A model generated the notes under the pieces. That model searched no databases. It was given only the letters and a program-made list of their open reading frames with translations, and was not told where the DNA came from. A stretch of 64,000 bases of DNA from an uncultured Paracoccaceae bacterium (GTDB lineage: Bacteria; Pseudomonadota; Alphaproteobacteria; Rhodobacterales; Rhodobacteraceae): assembly GCA_937916485.1 (NCBI GenBank), contig CALFSV010000411.1:4624-68623 (forward strand), read 5' to 3'. Positions within the stretch are counted from its first letter, which is position 1. The number at the start of each line of letters is the position of its first letter. Made by a program: the position numbers and the translations under genes. Below, piece by piece: positions 1-9,721 of this stretch.

Positions 1-992
1 CGACCATTGAGCAGGTGCAGCGCGCGGCTGCCGCCGGCGCCGATATCGTCCGCATTTCGATCCCGGACGAGGCGTCGAGCAGGGCGCTGCGCGAGATCGT
101 TCCCGAGGTCAGTGTTCCCATCGTTGCCGACATCCATTTTCACTACAAACGCGGGATCGAGGCGGCAGAGGCGGGTGCAGCATGCCTGCGCATCAACCCC
201 GGCAACATCGGCGACGAGAGCCGGGTAAAAGAGGTGATCAAGGCCGCCCGCGACAACAATTGCTCGATCCGGATAGGGGTCAACGCGGGGAGCCTGGAAA
301 AGCACCTGCTCGACAAATATGGCGAGCCTTGCCCCGATGCCATGGTTGAAAGCGGGCTGGATCACATCAAGATCCTGCAAGACAACGATTTTCATGAATT
401 CAAAATCAGCTGCAAAGCCTCTGACGTTTTTATGGCCGCTGCTGCCTATCAGCAGCTGGCCGATGCGACCGATTCCCCCATCCACCTTGGCATCACCGAG
501 GCGGGCGGCCTGACCAGTGGCACGATCAAGTCTGCCATCGGTCTGGGCAACCTGCTTTGGATGGGGATCGGCGACACGATCCGTGTCAGTCTGTCCGCCG
601 ATCCGGTCGAAGAGGTCAAGGTTGGCTACGAGATCCTGAAATCCCTTGGCCTGCGCCATCGCGGGGTCAACATCATTTCCTGCCCCTCCTGCGCCCGTCA
701 GGGCTTTGACGTCATCAAGACGGTCGAGGCGCTGGAAAAGCGTCTGGAGCATATCAAGACGCCGATGAGCTTGTCGATCATCGGCTGCGTCGTGAATGGC
801 CCCGGTGAGGCGCTGATGACCGATGTCGGTTTTACCGGCGGCGGGGCGGGGTCGGGTATGGTCTACCTTGCTGGCAAGCAAAGCCACAAGCTAGGCAACG
901 AGGGCATGATCGAACACATCGTTGAACAGGTCGAGAAAAAGGCCGCCGAGATTGCGGCGGCCGAAGAAGCCGAAGCGGCGGCGGCGGAGTAG
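1..992 (+). CDS. ispG: 4-hydroxy-3-methylbut-2-enyl diphosphate synthase IspG, 5' end missing
   Basis: This is the C-terminal part, about 330 residues, of the MEP-pathway enzyme that converts MEcPP to HMBPP with electrons from flavodoxin or ferredoxin. The reading frame is open to the left edge of the window, so the N-terminus lies outside. The [4Fe-4S] ligands are visible as the CPSC pair (in [11 protein letters not shown]) and the later Cys in [13 protein letters not shown], whose Glu is the conserved active-site acid. The TIM-barrel segment with ADIHFHYK is typical. The protein ends in an Ala/Glu-rich tail. The gene converges on the DsbA-like gene with only 4 bases between the stops. Confidence 0.96.
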   Translation, partial: TIEQVQRAAAAGADIVRISIPDEASSRALREIVPEVSVPIVADIHFHYKRGIEAAEAGAACLRINPGNIGDESRVKEVIKAARDNNCSIRIGVNAGSLEKHLLDKYGEPCPDAMVESGLDHIKILQDNDFHEFKISCKASDVFMAAAAYQQLADATDSPIHLGITEAGGLTSGTIKSAIGLGNLLWMGIGDTIRVSLSADPVEEVKVGYEILKSLGLRHRGVNIISCPSCARQGFDVIKTVEALEKRLEHIKTPMSLSIIGCVVNGPGEALMTDVGFTGGGAGSGMVYLAGKQSHKLGNEGMIEHIVEQVEKKAAEIAAAEEAEAAAAE

Positions 993-996
993 GGGC

Positions 997-1761
997 CTAC
1001 TCGCCCCGTACTGCGGCCACGATCTGCTCCATCTGCGGCAGCGGGACGTAGCCGCGCAGCATCTGGTCCTCAACCACGAAGGTCGGTGTGCCGGTGATCT
1101 GCATCCGCTGGGCCAGCGCCTGATTGGCGTCGATCACGGCGGCAACCTCTGCACTGTCCATGGCGGCAAAGACGGCGGCCGTGTCGAGGGCGAAGGCATC
1201 TCCCAGCCGTGCCAGGCTGTCGGGGGTGATGTCGCTGCGCAGGGTCATGAGGGCATCGTGGACAAGCTTGTAGGCGTCGTCACCGGCAACCTGCTGGGTC
1301 GCGATGGCGAATTGTGCGGCCAGCGTGGATTGCTCTCCAAGGATCGGGAACTCCTTGACGATAAAGCGGATGTTTCCATCAAGCTCTAGCAGTTGCTCGA
1401 CCTCGGCAAAGGCTTGGCGGCAATATCCGCAGCGGTAGTCCATGAATTCGACCAGTGTGATATCGCCGTCCGGGTTGCCCCCGACGTAAGAATAGCCGTC
1501 GTTGAACAGCGCGTCTGCATTGGCCTGGGCAAGTGCCACATCGGCGGCAACTTGGGCCTGCTGATCGCGGGTCTCAAGGACGCGGATCGCCTCCATCAGC
1601 ACTTCGGGATTGTCCAGAAGATAGGCCCGAACTTCGGCCCGGAACGCGGCCCGTTCCACGTCTGTCATGGCGTCGAGGTCCAGCGCCGCTGACGGCGTAG
1701 GGGCGAAGGCGACAGTCAGGGCCATGGCGCTGATCAGGGCGAAGGACTTAAAGACGGACAT
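997..1761 (-). CDS. Periplasmic DsbA/Com1-family thiol-disulfide oxidoreductase
   Basis: A 254-residue protein with a signal peptide (residues 1 to about 26, ending PSAA), an Ala-rich helical N-terminal segment (30-85) and a DsbA-like thioredoxin fold. The redox motif CGYC is at 111-114 and the cis-proline loop TGTPTF at 223-228. The family oxidises or isomerises disulfides in exported proteins; CGYC together with the helical extension resembles the Com1/ScsC type more than classical CPHC DsbA. The start at 1761 is chosen because AGGAG lies just upstream and it puts the signal peptide at the N-terminus; the frame stays open for 40 more codons without such support. It is transcribed divergently from the aminotransferase gene. 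Confidence 0.93.
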   Translation of the reverse strand: MSVFKSFALISAMALTVAFAPTPSAALDLDAMTDVERAAFRAEVRAYLLDNPEVLMEAIRVLETRDQQAQVAADVALAQANADALFNDGYSYVGGNPDGDITLVEFMDYRCGYCRQAFAEVEQLLELDGNIRFIVKEFPILGEQSTLAAQFAIATQQVAGDDAYKLVHDALMTLRSDITPDSLARLGDAFALDTAAVFAAMDSAEVAAVIDANQALAQRMQITGTPTFVVEDQMLRGYVPLPQMEQIVAAVRGE

Positions 1762-1893
1762 GGCGGACTCCTGAAAACGAATTAGCAAAGCAATGACCAC
1801 ATTCCCGCCTGACTGCCAAGGCCCGGGGCGGTCATGCATTGACGGCTGGCCCCCGAGAAGGGCAGATACGGGGCAAAGCATAGAGGGCAGGGC

Positions 1894-3057
1894 ATGAAGA
1901 ACTCAACCCGCGGGCTGGTCGATCCCTTCATCGTGATGGATGTCACGGAGGCCGCCCGCAAGGCCGAAGCCGAGGGCCGTCACATCATCCACATGGAGGT
2001 CGGCCAACCCGGCACCGGCGCGCCCAAGGCGGCGCTGGATGATCTGGCGCGCCAGATGCAGACCGATGCCCTTGGCTACACCGTCGGGCTGGGCCTGCCT
2101 GCCCTGCGGTCCCGGATCGCCCGGCACTACGGCGACTGGTACGGTCTGGACCTTGATCCCGGTCGGGTCGTGATCACAAGCGGGGCGTCGGGTGCCTTCC
2201 TTCTGGCCTTTACCGCCCTGTTTGACAGCGGTGCCCGCGTCGGACTGGGAGAGCCGTGTTACCCGTCCTACCGTCAGATCCTCAAGGCGCTGGACCTTGT
2301 GCCCGTCGGCATCCGCACGACCATGGCGGCGCGGCTGCAACCGGTCGCCGGGGATGTGACGGGCCATGATCTGGACGGGCTTATCGTTGCGTCACCGTCG
2401 AACCCCACCGGAACAATGCTGGACAGGCCGGCCTTGCAATCGCTGGCCGATGCCTGTGTCGGGGCCGAGGTATCCCTGATCTCGGACGAGATTTATCACG
2501 GGCTCAGCTATGGAGGCCGGGCGGTTTCCGCGCTTGAGGTGATCGATGAGGTCTATGTCATCAACTCCTTCTCCAAGTATTTTTCGATGACCGGCTGGCG
2601 TGTCGGCTGGATGGTCGTGCCCGAGGATCATGTTCGCATCATTGAGCGTCTGGCCCAGAACATGTTCATCTGCGCCCCCCATGCGGCCCAGTCGCTGGCC
2701 CTTGCCGCGATGGGCTGTGCGCCGGAACTGGATGCGAACGTCGCAGTCTATGCCACCAACCGGGATCTTTTGCTGGATGGGTTGGCCAAGGCCGGGTTTG
2801 CGACTTTGGCCCCACCGGATGGGGCCTTCTACATTTACGCCGATGTCAGCGCCTATACCGACAACTCGCTCGCCTTTGCGGCCGAGGTGCTGGCCGAGGC
2901 CGGGGTGGCCGTCACCCCGGGCCTTGATTTCGACCCGGTGGAGGGCCACCGCTGGCTGCGCTTTTCCTACGCCCGTTCGACCGCCGACATTGCCGAAGGG
3001 GTGGACCGCCTTGTCCGATTCATGCGCGACCGCGCCCCCCTGATGAGGCCGGCATGA
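1894..3057 (+). CDS. Class I/II pyridoxal-phosphate aminotransferase
   Basis: A 387-residue fold-type I aminotransferase of the aspartate/aromatic group. The PLP-binding lysine is Lys228 in SFSKYF, followed by the conserved GWRVGW. SNPTGT and SDEIYHG provide the Asn and Asp/Tyr that hold the cofactor. Substrate specificity cannot be told from sequence alone. Its stop overlaps the start of the amidase gene by 4 bases (ATGA), so the two are probably translationally coupled although their functions look unrelated. Confidence 0.9.
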   Translation: MKNSTRGLVDPFIVMDVTEAARKAEAEGRHIIHMEVGQPGTGAPKAALDDLARQMQTDALGYTVGLGLPALRSRIARHYGDWYGLDLDPGRVVITSGASGAFLLAFTALFDSGARVGLGEPCYPSYRQILKALDLVPVGIRTTMAARLQPVAGDVTGHDLDGLIVASPSNPTGTMLDRPALQSLADACVGAEVSLISDEIYHGLSYGGRAVSALEVIDEVYVINSFSKYFSMTGWRVGWMVVPEDHVRIIERLAQNMFICAPHAAQSLALAAMGCAPELDANVAVYATNRDLLLDGLAKAGFATLAPPDGAFYIYADVSAYTDNSLAFAAEVLAEAGVAVTPGLDFDPVEGHRWLRFSYARSTADIAEGVDRLVRFMRDRAPLMRPA

Positions 3058-4280
3058 TCCTGCGTGCGGTTCTGGTGTGGCTGTGTCTGGCGGGCCTGGT
3101 GCAGGCACAAGGGACGGGGCAGGGGTTTTCCGCCCTAGCCAGGCTGGACGTAGGTCAAAGCCAGGTCCGCGACGACGGGGACGGGCTGCTTGTCACGCTT
3201 GGCCTGTCGCAGGCGGTGCCCTACCGGGCCTTTACCCTGGACGATCCCCGCCGACTTGTGCTGGATTTTCGGGAAGTGGACTGGGGCCGCGCATCGCGGG
3301 CCGCCCTACTCAACGCCGACCGTGCCTCTGATCTGCGGTTTGGTCCGCTGCGTCCCGGTTGGTCCCGGATGGTCGTGGATCTGGCTCAACCGCTCGTCCT
3401 GACCGAAGCGGGAATGACCGTCGATGCTGCCAGCGGCGAGGCTGTCTTGCGCGTCCTGCTGACCCCGGCCAGCGCCGAGGCGTTTGCCGCCTTGTCCGGC
3501 GCCCCGGTTGATGCGGATTGGGAAATCCTGACCGGTCCGGATGTTGACACTCTGCCACCGCCGCCCGTCGATGATGGCATCACAGTCGTGGTCATCGACC
3601 CCGGTCACGGGGGCATCGATCCGGGTGCCGAACGGGCCGGCGTGGTGGAGGCCGAGTTGATGTTGCAAATGGGGCTGGAACTGGCCGAGGCGCTTGCCCG
3701 GTCGGTGGATTTCCAGCCTGTGCTGACACGACAAAGCGACGTCTTCGTGCCTCTGGCCGAACGAATGACAATTGCCCGAGCGGCAAGGGCGGATGTCCTG
3801 TTGTCCCTGCACGCTGACGCCTTGGACGAAGAGGTGACACGAGGGGCCTCGGTCTACACCCTGAGCGACGAGGCCAAGGACCGGGCGTCTGAACGCATGG
3901 CCGAACGGCATGATCGGGGCGATCTGCTGTCCGGCGTGGACTTGACCGGGCAGGATGATACCGTGGCGACCATTCTGATGGACATCGCCCGACTTGAAAC
4001 CGGCCCGCAGGGCGACCGGCTGGCCGAGGCGCTTGTTGAAGGACTGCGCTCGGTCGGGGCGCAGGTAAACTCAAACCCCCTGCGTGCCGCACCACTTGCA
4101 GTTCTGAACGCGGCGGATTTTCCCAGTGTCCTGATCGAGGTGGGTTTCTTGTCCAACCCCGGCGACCGGGAACGCATCGGGTCCGTCGAGGGGCGGGCCA
4201 ACATCATTGCCGGGATCGTCGAAGCGCTCCAGCGCTGGCAGTTGGACGAGACGGCGCGTGCCCCCTTGTTGCGCCAGTAG
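3054..4280 (+). CDS. amiC: N-acetylmuramoyl-L-alanine amidase (AmiC type, AMIN + Amidase_3)
   Basis: A 408-residue periplasmic enzyme that cuts the amide bond between MurNAc and the stem peptide to split septal peptidoglycan. It has a signal peptide (1-19), an AMIN domain (about 30-140) that targets such enzymes to the division site, and a C-terminal Amidase_3 domain (about 178-395). Zinc and catalytic residues are seen in DPGHGG (His185), the following Glu in GAE, SLHADA and LIEVGFLSN. It overlaps the aminotransferase stop by 4 bases. PBP1A follows 210 bases downstream from its own promoter, so a peptidoglycan-cutting and a peptidoglycan-making enzyme sit side by side. Confidence 0.95.
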   Translation: MILRAVLVWLCLAGLVQAQGTGQGFSALARLDVGQSQVRDDGDGLLVTLGLSQAVPYRAFTLDDPRRLVLDFREVDWGRASRAALLNADRASDLRFGPLRPGWSRMVVDLAQPLVLTEAGMTVDAASGEAVLRVLLTPASAEAFAALSGAPVDADWEILTGPDVDTLPPPPVDDGITVVVIDPGHGGIDPGAERAGVVEAELMLQMGLELAEALARSVDFQPVLTRQSDVFVPLAERMTIARAARADVLLSLHADALDEEVTRGASVYTLSDEAKDRASERMAERHDRGDLLSGVDLTGQDDTVATILMDIARLETGPQGDRLAEALVEGLRSVGAQVNSNPLRAAPLAVLNAADFPSVLIEVGFLSNPGDRERIGSVEGRANIIAGIVEALQRWQLDETARAPLLRQ

Positions 4281-4414
4281 AGGCAGGGGGCTGGCCAAAG
4301 GGCGTCGCAACTCACCGATAAATACACGAATTCTTTTCACTGATTGCCTGAAAGCCCGCCCAAAACTGCCATCGCTCTTGCAAACGTGAGCGGGAACCCG
4401 GCTTTTTCCTGCCG

Positions 4415-4431
4415 ATCTGACGTGATCAGAT
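4415..4431. promoter_or_regulatory. Perfect inverted repeat abutting the PBP1A promoter (possible operator)
   Basis: ATCTGA-N5-TCAGAT is a perfect 6+6 palindrome ending one base before the predicted -35 box of the PBP1A gene. Its position suits a regulator site, but no regulator family is recognised and short palindromes also arise by chance. Confidence 0.3.
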
Positions 4432-4432
4432 T

Positions 4433-4461
4433 TTGACCATCATCCTCGCCCCGCCTATAAG
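4433..4461 (+). promoter_or_regulatory. Predicted sigma-70-type promoter of the PBP1A gene
   Basis: TTGACC (4433-4438) and TATAAG (4456-4461) are separated by exactly 17 bases. This predicts a start near 4468 and a 5' leader of only about 23 bases before the GTG codon at 4491. It is the best-matching promoter seen in the window. Confidence 0.7.
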
Positions 4462-4490
4462 CAGGAATACAGCAAAGGATTGGCCCCTCC

Positions 4491-7007
4491 GTGCTTCGAT
4501 TTGTTCTTTCTTTCTTCGGCGGCATCTTTTCGATGCTGACCCTCGGGATCGCCATGGCCGCGCTGACCTTGGGGGCCGTGTTCTATATGTATGGCCGTGA
4601 TCTGCCCAGCTACGAGACCCTGTCCCAGTACACTCCCAAGACCATCAGCCGCATCTACTCGGGCGAGGGGCGCATCATCGACGAATTCGCGACCGAACGG
4701 CGCCTGTTCACCCCGGCCGAGGAAATTCCCGACCTGGTCAAACAAGCCTTTGTCAGCGCAGAGGACCGCAATTTCTACACCCACCCTGGTTTTGACATCC
4801 GCGGCATCGGGGCCGCCGCGATTGAGGCTGTTGCCTCGCGCGGGCAGGACCTTCGTGGCGCGTCGACGATCACCCAGCAGGTGATGAAGAATTTTCTTCT
4901 GGACGGATCCCGCACCGCTGAGCGCAAGATCAAGGAAATCATCCTTGCCGTCCGGATCGAACGGGCGATGGACAAGGAGCGTATCCTTGAGCTTTACCTA
5001 AACGAGATCTTTCTGGGCCAGAACTCCTACGGCGTCGCGGCCGCTGCCCAGACCTATTACAACAAGCCCTTGCGCGACCTGAGCCCGGCAGAGGCCGCCT
5101 ATCTGGCAGCTCTCGCACAACGTCCCGGCAACCTTCACCCGGTGCGCCAGCTTGAGGACGCCATCGACCGCCGCAACTATGTTCTGCGCGAGATGTATGA
5201 GAACGGCTACATTGACCAGGCGACGATGGTTGCACAGCAGTCTGAAGAGCTGCGAACTGTGCAGTCGGGCGACTTTGATAGCTTTCGGGCGGCCCTGCCG
5301 CCACGCGATTACTTTACCGATGAAATCCGCCGCCAACTTAGCGTGAACTTTGGCGAGGATGAATTCTTTGGTGGCGGCCTGTCCGTCCGGGCGACCATCG
5401 ATCCTGACCTTCAGATCGAGGCCGCCCATGCCCTGCAACGCGCACTTGAGACCTATGATAGAAGCCGGGGCCAATGGCGCGGCACGGGCGAGACGTTACC
5501 GACGGATATCTTGGACGACGAAGACGCCTGGCGCGCGGCCTTGGCAGAGCTTACGGTTCCGCGAGACATTACCCTCGACGGCCCTTGGTATCCTGCTGTT
5601 GTGATGGACATCGGCGACCGCGAACTGCGGATCGGCGTGGAAGGGGTGCAGGAAACCGAGGCAGAGCCTTTCGTGGTGCCCCGCAATGACATTGAATGGA
5701 TGCGCGGCAACTTCTTTGACAACTTCGATGTCGGTGATGTCGTCCTCGTACGCCGTATGATGGACGAAAGCGATGGCAGCTTTGTCCGTTGGTCCCTTCG
5801 CCAGGTGCCCGAGGTGCAGGGCGCGTTCATGGCCATGGACGTCAACACCGGCCGGGTTCTTGCCATGCAGGGAGGCTTTTCCTACCAGCATTCGGTGTTC
5901 AACCGGGCAACACAGGCGCGGCGTCAGCCGGGCTCTGCTTTCAAACCATTCGTATATGCCGCGGCCCTCGACAGTGGCTATTCGCCGGCGACCATCGTCG
6001 TGGACGCCCCGATCGAGATTGATACACCCCAGGGCGTCTGGCGCCCTCAGAACGCGTCGAACCAATACTACGGCCCGACGCCCTTGCGGACCGGGATCGA
6101 ACAGTCGCGGAACCTGATGACCATTCGTCTGGCCCAAGAGATCGGGATGGATGTTGTCGCGGAATATGCCGAACGGTTCGGGGTTTATGATAGCCTCAAC
6201 CCGGTTCTGGCCAACTCGCTTGGCAGCCAGGAGACGACGCTGTTCAAGATGGTTGCCGCCTATGCCATGTTCGCCAATGGAGGAGAGCGGGTGGAGCCGA
6301 CTTTGGTGGATCGGGTGCAGGATCGGTTCGGCAACACTGTCTACCGCCACGACCAAAGCATTTGCCCCGATTGTTTTAACGCCAGCCTGCCCCAAGGTCA
6401 GGCCCCCGGTATCCAGACCAACCGCGACCGCATCATGAACGCCGTGACGGCCTACCAGTTGACTTCGATGCTGGAAGGGGTTGTTCAAAGGGGGACGGCA
6501 GCAAGTGCCGTCAATCTGCCCGTGCCGGTCGCGGGCAAGACCGGGACGACCAACGACGCAAAAGACGTCTGGTTCGTTGGCTTTTCCAGCTCGATCGCTG
6601 CAGGCTGCTACATCGGCTATGACACGCCGCGCAACATGCCCGGTGCATCTGGCGGTGGGGTTTGTGCGCCGGTTTTCCAGGCCTTCATGGAGGCTGCTGT
6701 TGAGGAATATGGTGGCACGGCGTTCCATATCCCCGACCAATGCCGCTTTATCAAGATCGACCGATTTACCGGGGCGCGGTTGCCTGACGAGGCGAGCGGC
6801 GACCACGTGGTGGCCGAATGCTTCCGCGATGGAGAGCAGCCGGTCTTTGGCATAATGTTCGACGGTGGTTTTGGCATGTCGACAGACCTTCCACTTTTTG
6901 ACGAGGTTCGGGGCCGCGTCCAGACGGCGCCGACCGCATCGGGTGGAACGGCCCAGATTGGGCCACGCGCCACCTTTGGAACCCTGTCCTCCGGCGGGCT
7001 GTACTGA
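4491..7007 (+). CDS. mrcA: Penicillin-binding protein 1A, bifunctional glycosyltransferase/transpeptidase
   Basis: An 838-residue class A PBP that polymerises lipid II and cross-links stem peptides. It has one N-terminal membrane anchor (about 10-33), a GT51 domain with the catalytic Glu91 of EDRNFY and the GASTITQQ motif, an OB-like insert (about 330-430), and a transpeptidase with SAFK (Ser482), SRN and KTGTT (Lys683). The start is a GTG placed by the short leader of the upstream promoter; the next in-frame ATG would cut into the membrane anchor. Length and insert are usual for PBP1A. Confidence 0.96.
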   Translation: MLRFVLSFFGGIFSMLTLGIAMAALTLGAVFYMYGRDLPSYETLSQYTPKTISRIYSGEGRIIDEFATERRLFTPAEEIPDLVKQAFVSAEDRNFYTHPGFDIRGIGAAAIEAVASRGQDLRGASTITQQVMKNFLLDGSRTAERKIKEIILAVRIERAMDKERILELYLNEIFLGQNSYGVAAAAQTYYNKPLRDLSPAEAAYLAALAQRPGNLHPVRQLEDAIDRRNYVLREMYENGYIDQATMVAQQSEELRTVQSGDFDSFRAALPPRDYFTDEIRRQLSVNFGEDEFFGGGLSVRATIDPDLQIEAAHALQRALETYDRSRGQWRGTGETLPTDILDDEDAWRAALAELTVPRDITLDGPWYPAVVMDIGDRELRIGVEGVQETEAEPFVVPRNDIEWMRGNFFDNFDVGDVVLVRRMMDESDGSFVRWSLRQVPEVQGAFMAMDVNTGRVLAMQGGFSYQHSVFNRATQARRQPGSAFKPFVYAAALDSGYSPATIVVDAPIEIDTPQGVWRPQNASNQYYGPTPLRTGIEQSRNLMTIRLAQEIGMDVVAEYAERFGVYDSLNPVLANSLGSQETTLFKMVAAYAMFANGGERVEPTLVDRVQDRFGNTVYRHDQSICPDCFNASLPQGQAPGIQTNRDRIMNAVTAYQLTSMLEGVVQRGTAASAVNLPVPVAGKTGTTNDAKDVWFVGFSSSIAAGCYIGYDTPRNMPGASGGGVCAPVFQAFMEAAVEEYGGTAFHIPDQCRFIKIDRFTGARLPDEASGDHVVAECFRDGEQPVFGIMFDGGFGMSTDLPLFDEVRGRVQTAPTASGGTAQIGPRATFGTLSSGGLY

Positions 7008-7117
7008 TCTGAGGCAAGGCCGGGCAGGGTGTCAAGTGTGGTGCCATGCCCGCCGCGCCTTGCCGAGACAGTCCCTGCACGGTAGACCAAGCACCAACCA
7101 ATCAAAGAGCCTGACCC

Positions 7118-8245
7118 ATGCGCGCTGAGACGCAATCAACTATCGCCGCCATCGAAAAGTCACTGAAGCTTCTGGCCCAACGGCTGGACTGGGAGACGGC
7201 CAAACACCGGCTTGAGGAATTCGACGCCCGCGTCGAAGATCCCAGCCTTTGGGATGACCCCGCCGCCGCTCAAAAGCTTATGCGCGACCGGCAAATGCTG
7301 GTCGATGCCATCGGCAGTTACGAAAGTCTCAGCCGCGATCTGAACGACAACGTCGAGCTTATCGAACTGGGTGAGATGGAAGATGATGCCGACATCATCA
7401 CCGAGGCCGAAACTGCCCTGAAAGCGCTGCGCGAAAAGGCCGCCCAGAAAGAGATCGAGGCCCTGCTGGATGGTGAGGCCGATGGCAACGACACCTTCCT
7501 TGAGATCAACTCGGGCGCGGGCGGCACGGAAAGCTGCGACTGGGCGTCGATGCTGGCCCGGATGTATGTCCGCTGGGCGGAAAAGCACGGTTATACCGTT
7601 GAACTGCAATCCGAAAGCGCGGGCGAAGAGGCGGGGATCAAGTCCGCCGCCTACAAGATCAGCGGGCCCAATGCCTATGGCTGGCTGAAATCAGAAAGCG
7701 GTGTTCACCGGCTTGTCCGCATTTCGCCTTATGACAGCGCTGCACGGCGGCATACCTCGTTCAGCTCTGTCTGGGTCTATCCCGTGGTCGACGACAATAT
7801 CGAGATCGAGGTGGCCCCAAACGACATCCGCATCGACACCTACCGGTCATCGGGGGCGGGCGGCCAGCACGTCAACACCACTGACTCTGCCGTGCGGATC
7901 ACCCACATGCCGACCGGGATCGTGGTGACCAGCTCGGAAAAGTCGCAGCACCAGAACCGCGAGATTGCCATGAAGGCGCTTAAATCGCGGCTCTACCAGA
8001 TGGAGCTTGACCGCCGCAACGCCGCCATCAATGAGGCCCATGAGGCCAAAGGGGATGCCGGCTGGGGCAATCAGATCCGGTCTTACGTCCTGCAGCCCTA
8101 CCAGATGGTCAAGGACCTGCGCACCTCTTACGAGACATCTGACACGCAAGGTGTGCTCGACGGTGATCTGGACGGCTTTATGGCGGCGACCCTGGCGCTT
8201 CAGGTGTCCGGCAAAAGCCGGGCCGAGGCGATGTCCGAAGACTGA
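7118..8245 (+). CDS. prfB: Peptide chain release factor 2
   Basis: A 375-residue factor that ends translation at UGA and UAA. The peptidyl-tRNA hydrolysis motif GGQ is at 248-250 and the stop-codon recognition tripeptide is SPY at 203-205, where E. coli has SPF. The frame is continuous from the ATG at 7118 through the N-terminal helix, so the programmed +1 frameshift with an in-frame UGA that autoregulates E. coli prfB is absent. It follows the PBP1A gene after 110 bases. Confidence 0.96.
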   Translation: MRAETQSTIAAIEKSLKLLAQRLDWETAKHRLEEFDARVEDPSLWDDPAAAQKLMRDRQMLVDAIGSYESLSRDLNDNVELIELGEMEDDADIITEAETALKALREKAAQKEIEALLDGEADGNDTFLEINSGAGGTESCDWASMLARMYVRWAEKHGYTVELQSESAGEEAGIKSAAYKISGPNAYGWLKSESGVHRLVRISPYDSAARRHTSFSSVWVYPVVDDNIEIEVAPNDIRIDTYRSSGAGGQHVNTTDSAVRITHMPTGIVVTSSEKSQHQNREIAMKALKSRLYQMELDRRNAAINEAHEAKGDAGWGNQIRSYVLQPYQMVKDLRTSYETSDTQGVLDGDLDGFMAATLALQVSGKSRAEAMSED

Positions 8246-8314
8246 TCGACCTGCTTGGTGGCTTGACAGACCCACCCTGTTTGGCGCGAAACTGGCGTCA
8301 CAGGGAGAAGTCCC

Positions 8315-9097
8315 ATGACCCAGATCGACACCCATAAGGCTGCGTCGCCCTTGCCCGAGATTGGCAAGGTCACGTTGTACGAGCTTTGGTTGTGCCTGAA
8401 GGCCGGTTTTTACGACTTTCGCAGCGCCCCGGCCTTTGGCCTGTTCTTCAGCGCGGTCTATGTGCTGGGCGGCTTCTTCATGGTCTGGCTTGGGGCAGGC
8501 ACGGTCACCTGGACCCTTGCGGTGTCGCTGGGCTTTCCCCTGGCCGCACCGTTTGCTGCAGTCGGCCTTTATGAGGTCAGCCGCAGGCTAGAGGATGGCG
8601 AGCCGCTGAAATGGTCCGCCGTTCTGGGCGTCGTCTGGGCGGAGCGATCCCGACAGATCCCCTGGGCGGGGGCGATCATCGTGATCTACTTCCTGTTTTG
8701 GACCTTTCTTGCCCATATGATCTTTGCCCTGTTCATGGGGCTTGGCCCGATGACAAATGTGTCCGATCCTTGGTCGCTCTTCCGCTCGACCGAAGGGGTG
8801 CGCATGGTGGCGGTAGAACTTGCCGTCGGCGGGGTTCTGGCCTTTCTGCTGTTCTCGATGACGGTGGTCAGCCTGCCCTTGATGCTTGAAAAAGAGATCG
8901 ACTTTGTCACTGCGATGGCGCTGAGCGTGCGGATGGTCAACGCCAACCTGCCGGTCATGGTGATCTGGGCAGGGCTGATCGCGGTACTGACACTGCTCGC
9001 TATGCTGCCGTGGTTTCTGGGCCTCGTCATTGTGCTGCCAGTGCTGGGTCATGCGACGTGGCATCTGTACCGCCGGGCGCTTTATGATCCTAGATAG
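8315..9097 (+). CDS. DUF2189 family integral membrane protein
   Basis: A 260-residue inner-membrane protein with about six predicted membrane segments (for example around 47-68, 70-92, 115-140, 165-190 and 215-250) and a soluble N-terminus. It matches the DUF2189 family in length and in the opening segment with LWLCLKAGFYDFR. The function of this family is not established. A good RBS (AGGGAGAAG) precedes the ATG. A TTGACA hexamer lies about 45 bases upstream, but I see no convincing -10 with it. The gene ends at a strong bidirectional terminator shared with the bactofilin gene. Confidence 0.85.
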   Translation: MTQIDTHKAASPLPEIGKVTLYELWLCLKAGFYDFRSAPAFGLFFSAVYVLGGFFMVWLGAGTVTWTLAVSLGFPLAAPFAAVGLYEVSRRLEDGEPLKWSAVLGVVWAERSRQIPWAGAIIVIYFLFWTFLAHMIFALFMGLGPMTNVSDPWSLFRSTEGVRMVAVELAVGGVLAFLLFSMTVVSLPLMLEKEIDFVTAMALSVRMVNANLPVMVIWAGLIAVLTLLAMLPWFLGLVIVLPVLGHATWHLYRRALYDPR

Positions 9098-9159
9098 GAC
9101 CAGATAGGGCCAGATAGCTGGTTACAGATCGATCCTGGCAAAATTGGCATCGCAAACGA

Positions 9160-9192
9160 AAACGGGCGCGGCCCTGTCAGCTACGCCCGTTT
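9160..9192. terminator. Bidirectional terminator between DUF2189 and bactofilin genes
   Basis: AAACGGGCG (9160-9168) and CGCCCGTTT (9184-9192) form a perfect 9-bp stem with a 15-base loop. The A/T ends of the stem supply a short U run in both directions, which suits the convergent genes on either side. Confidence 0.75.
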
Positions 9193-9217
9193 GAATGACG
9201 TCGGACAGTTGCCGGAA

Positions 9218-9721
9218 TTAAGAGCCGGCAGCCTCGGATGCACTTGGCTTCGGCAGGGTCTTCTGGGCACCACCGCTGCTGAGCGGGTCGTCCTGACGCT
9301 GAACCGAACCTTCGAAATGGGCGCCGGATTCGATTGCGATCGTCTTATGGATGATGTCGCCTTCGACGCGTGCGGTCGAGGTCAGGCGGACTTTCAGGCC
9401 ACGCACGCGGCCAATGATGCGGCCGTTGATCACGACATCGTCTGCAACCAGTTCACCTTTGACAGTGGCACCTTCGCCGACGGTCAGAAGATGGGCGCGA
9501 ATGTCGCCTTCGACCTGACCTTCGATCTGAATATCGCCGGTTGTCTTGAGGTTGCCCTTGATGTGCAGGTCAGACGACAGAACCGATGCAGGCGGCTTGG
9601 CCTTTGGCGCGGCAGGACGGTAATCCTGAGTCGTTGCTGGTGTGCTGCTGGCCGAGGGGGCAGAGGCTGCGGGGTCACCGGCCCTTGGGCCTGGCTCGTT
9701 GATTTTGCTCTTAGAAAACAT
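9218..9721 (-). CDS. Bactofilin (DUF583 polymer-forming cytoskeletal protein)
   Basis: A 167-residue protein with a Pro/Ala/Ser-rich disordered N-terminus (1-48) and a central right-handed beta-helix (about 50-150) made of repeating short strands such as GNLKTTGDIQIEGQVEGDI. Bactofilins assemble nucleotide-free filaments at the membrane and localise cell-wall enzymes. The upstream M23 peptidase gene overlaps its start by 11 bases, a classic bactofilin-peptidase pairing that suggests this filament positions that enzyme. Confidence 0.93.
   Translation of the reverse strand: MFSKSKINEPGPRAGDPAASAPSASSTPATTQDYRPAAPKAKPPASVLSSDLHIKGNLKTTGDIQIEGQVEGDIRAHLLTVGEGATVKGELVADDVVINGRIIGRVRGLKVRLTSTARVEGDIIHKTIAIESGAHFEGSVQRQDDPLSSGGAQKTLPKPSASEAAGS

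Noticed and set aside
8263..8291. TTGACA upstream of the DUF2189 gene as a promoter
   Set aside because: The -35 is perfect, but no acceptable -10 lies 16-19 bases downstream.
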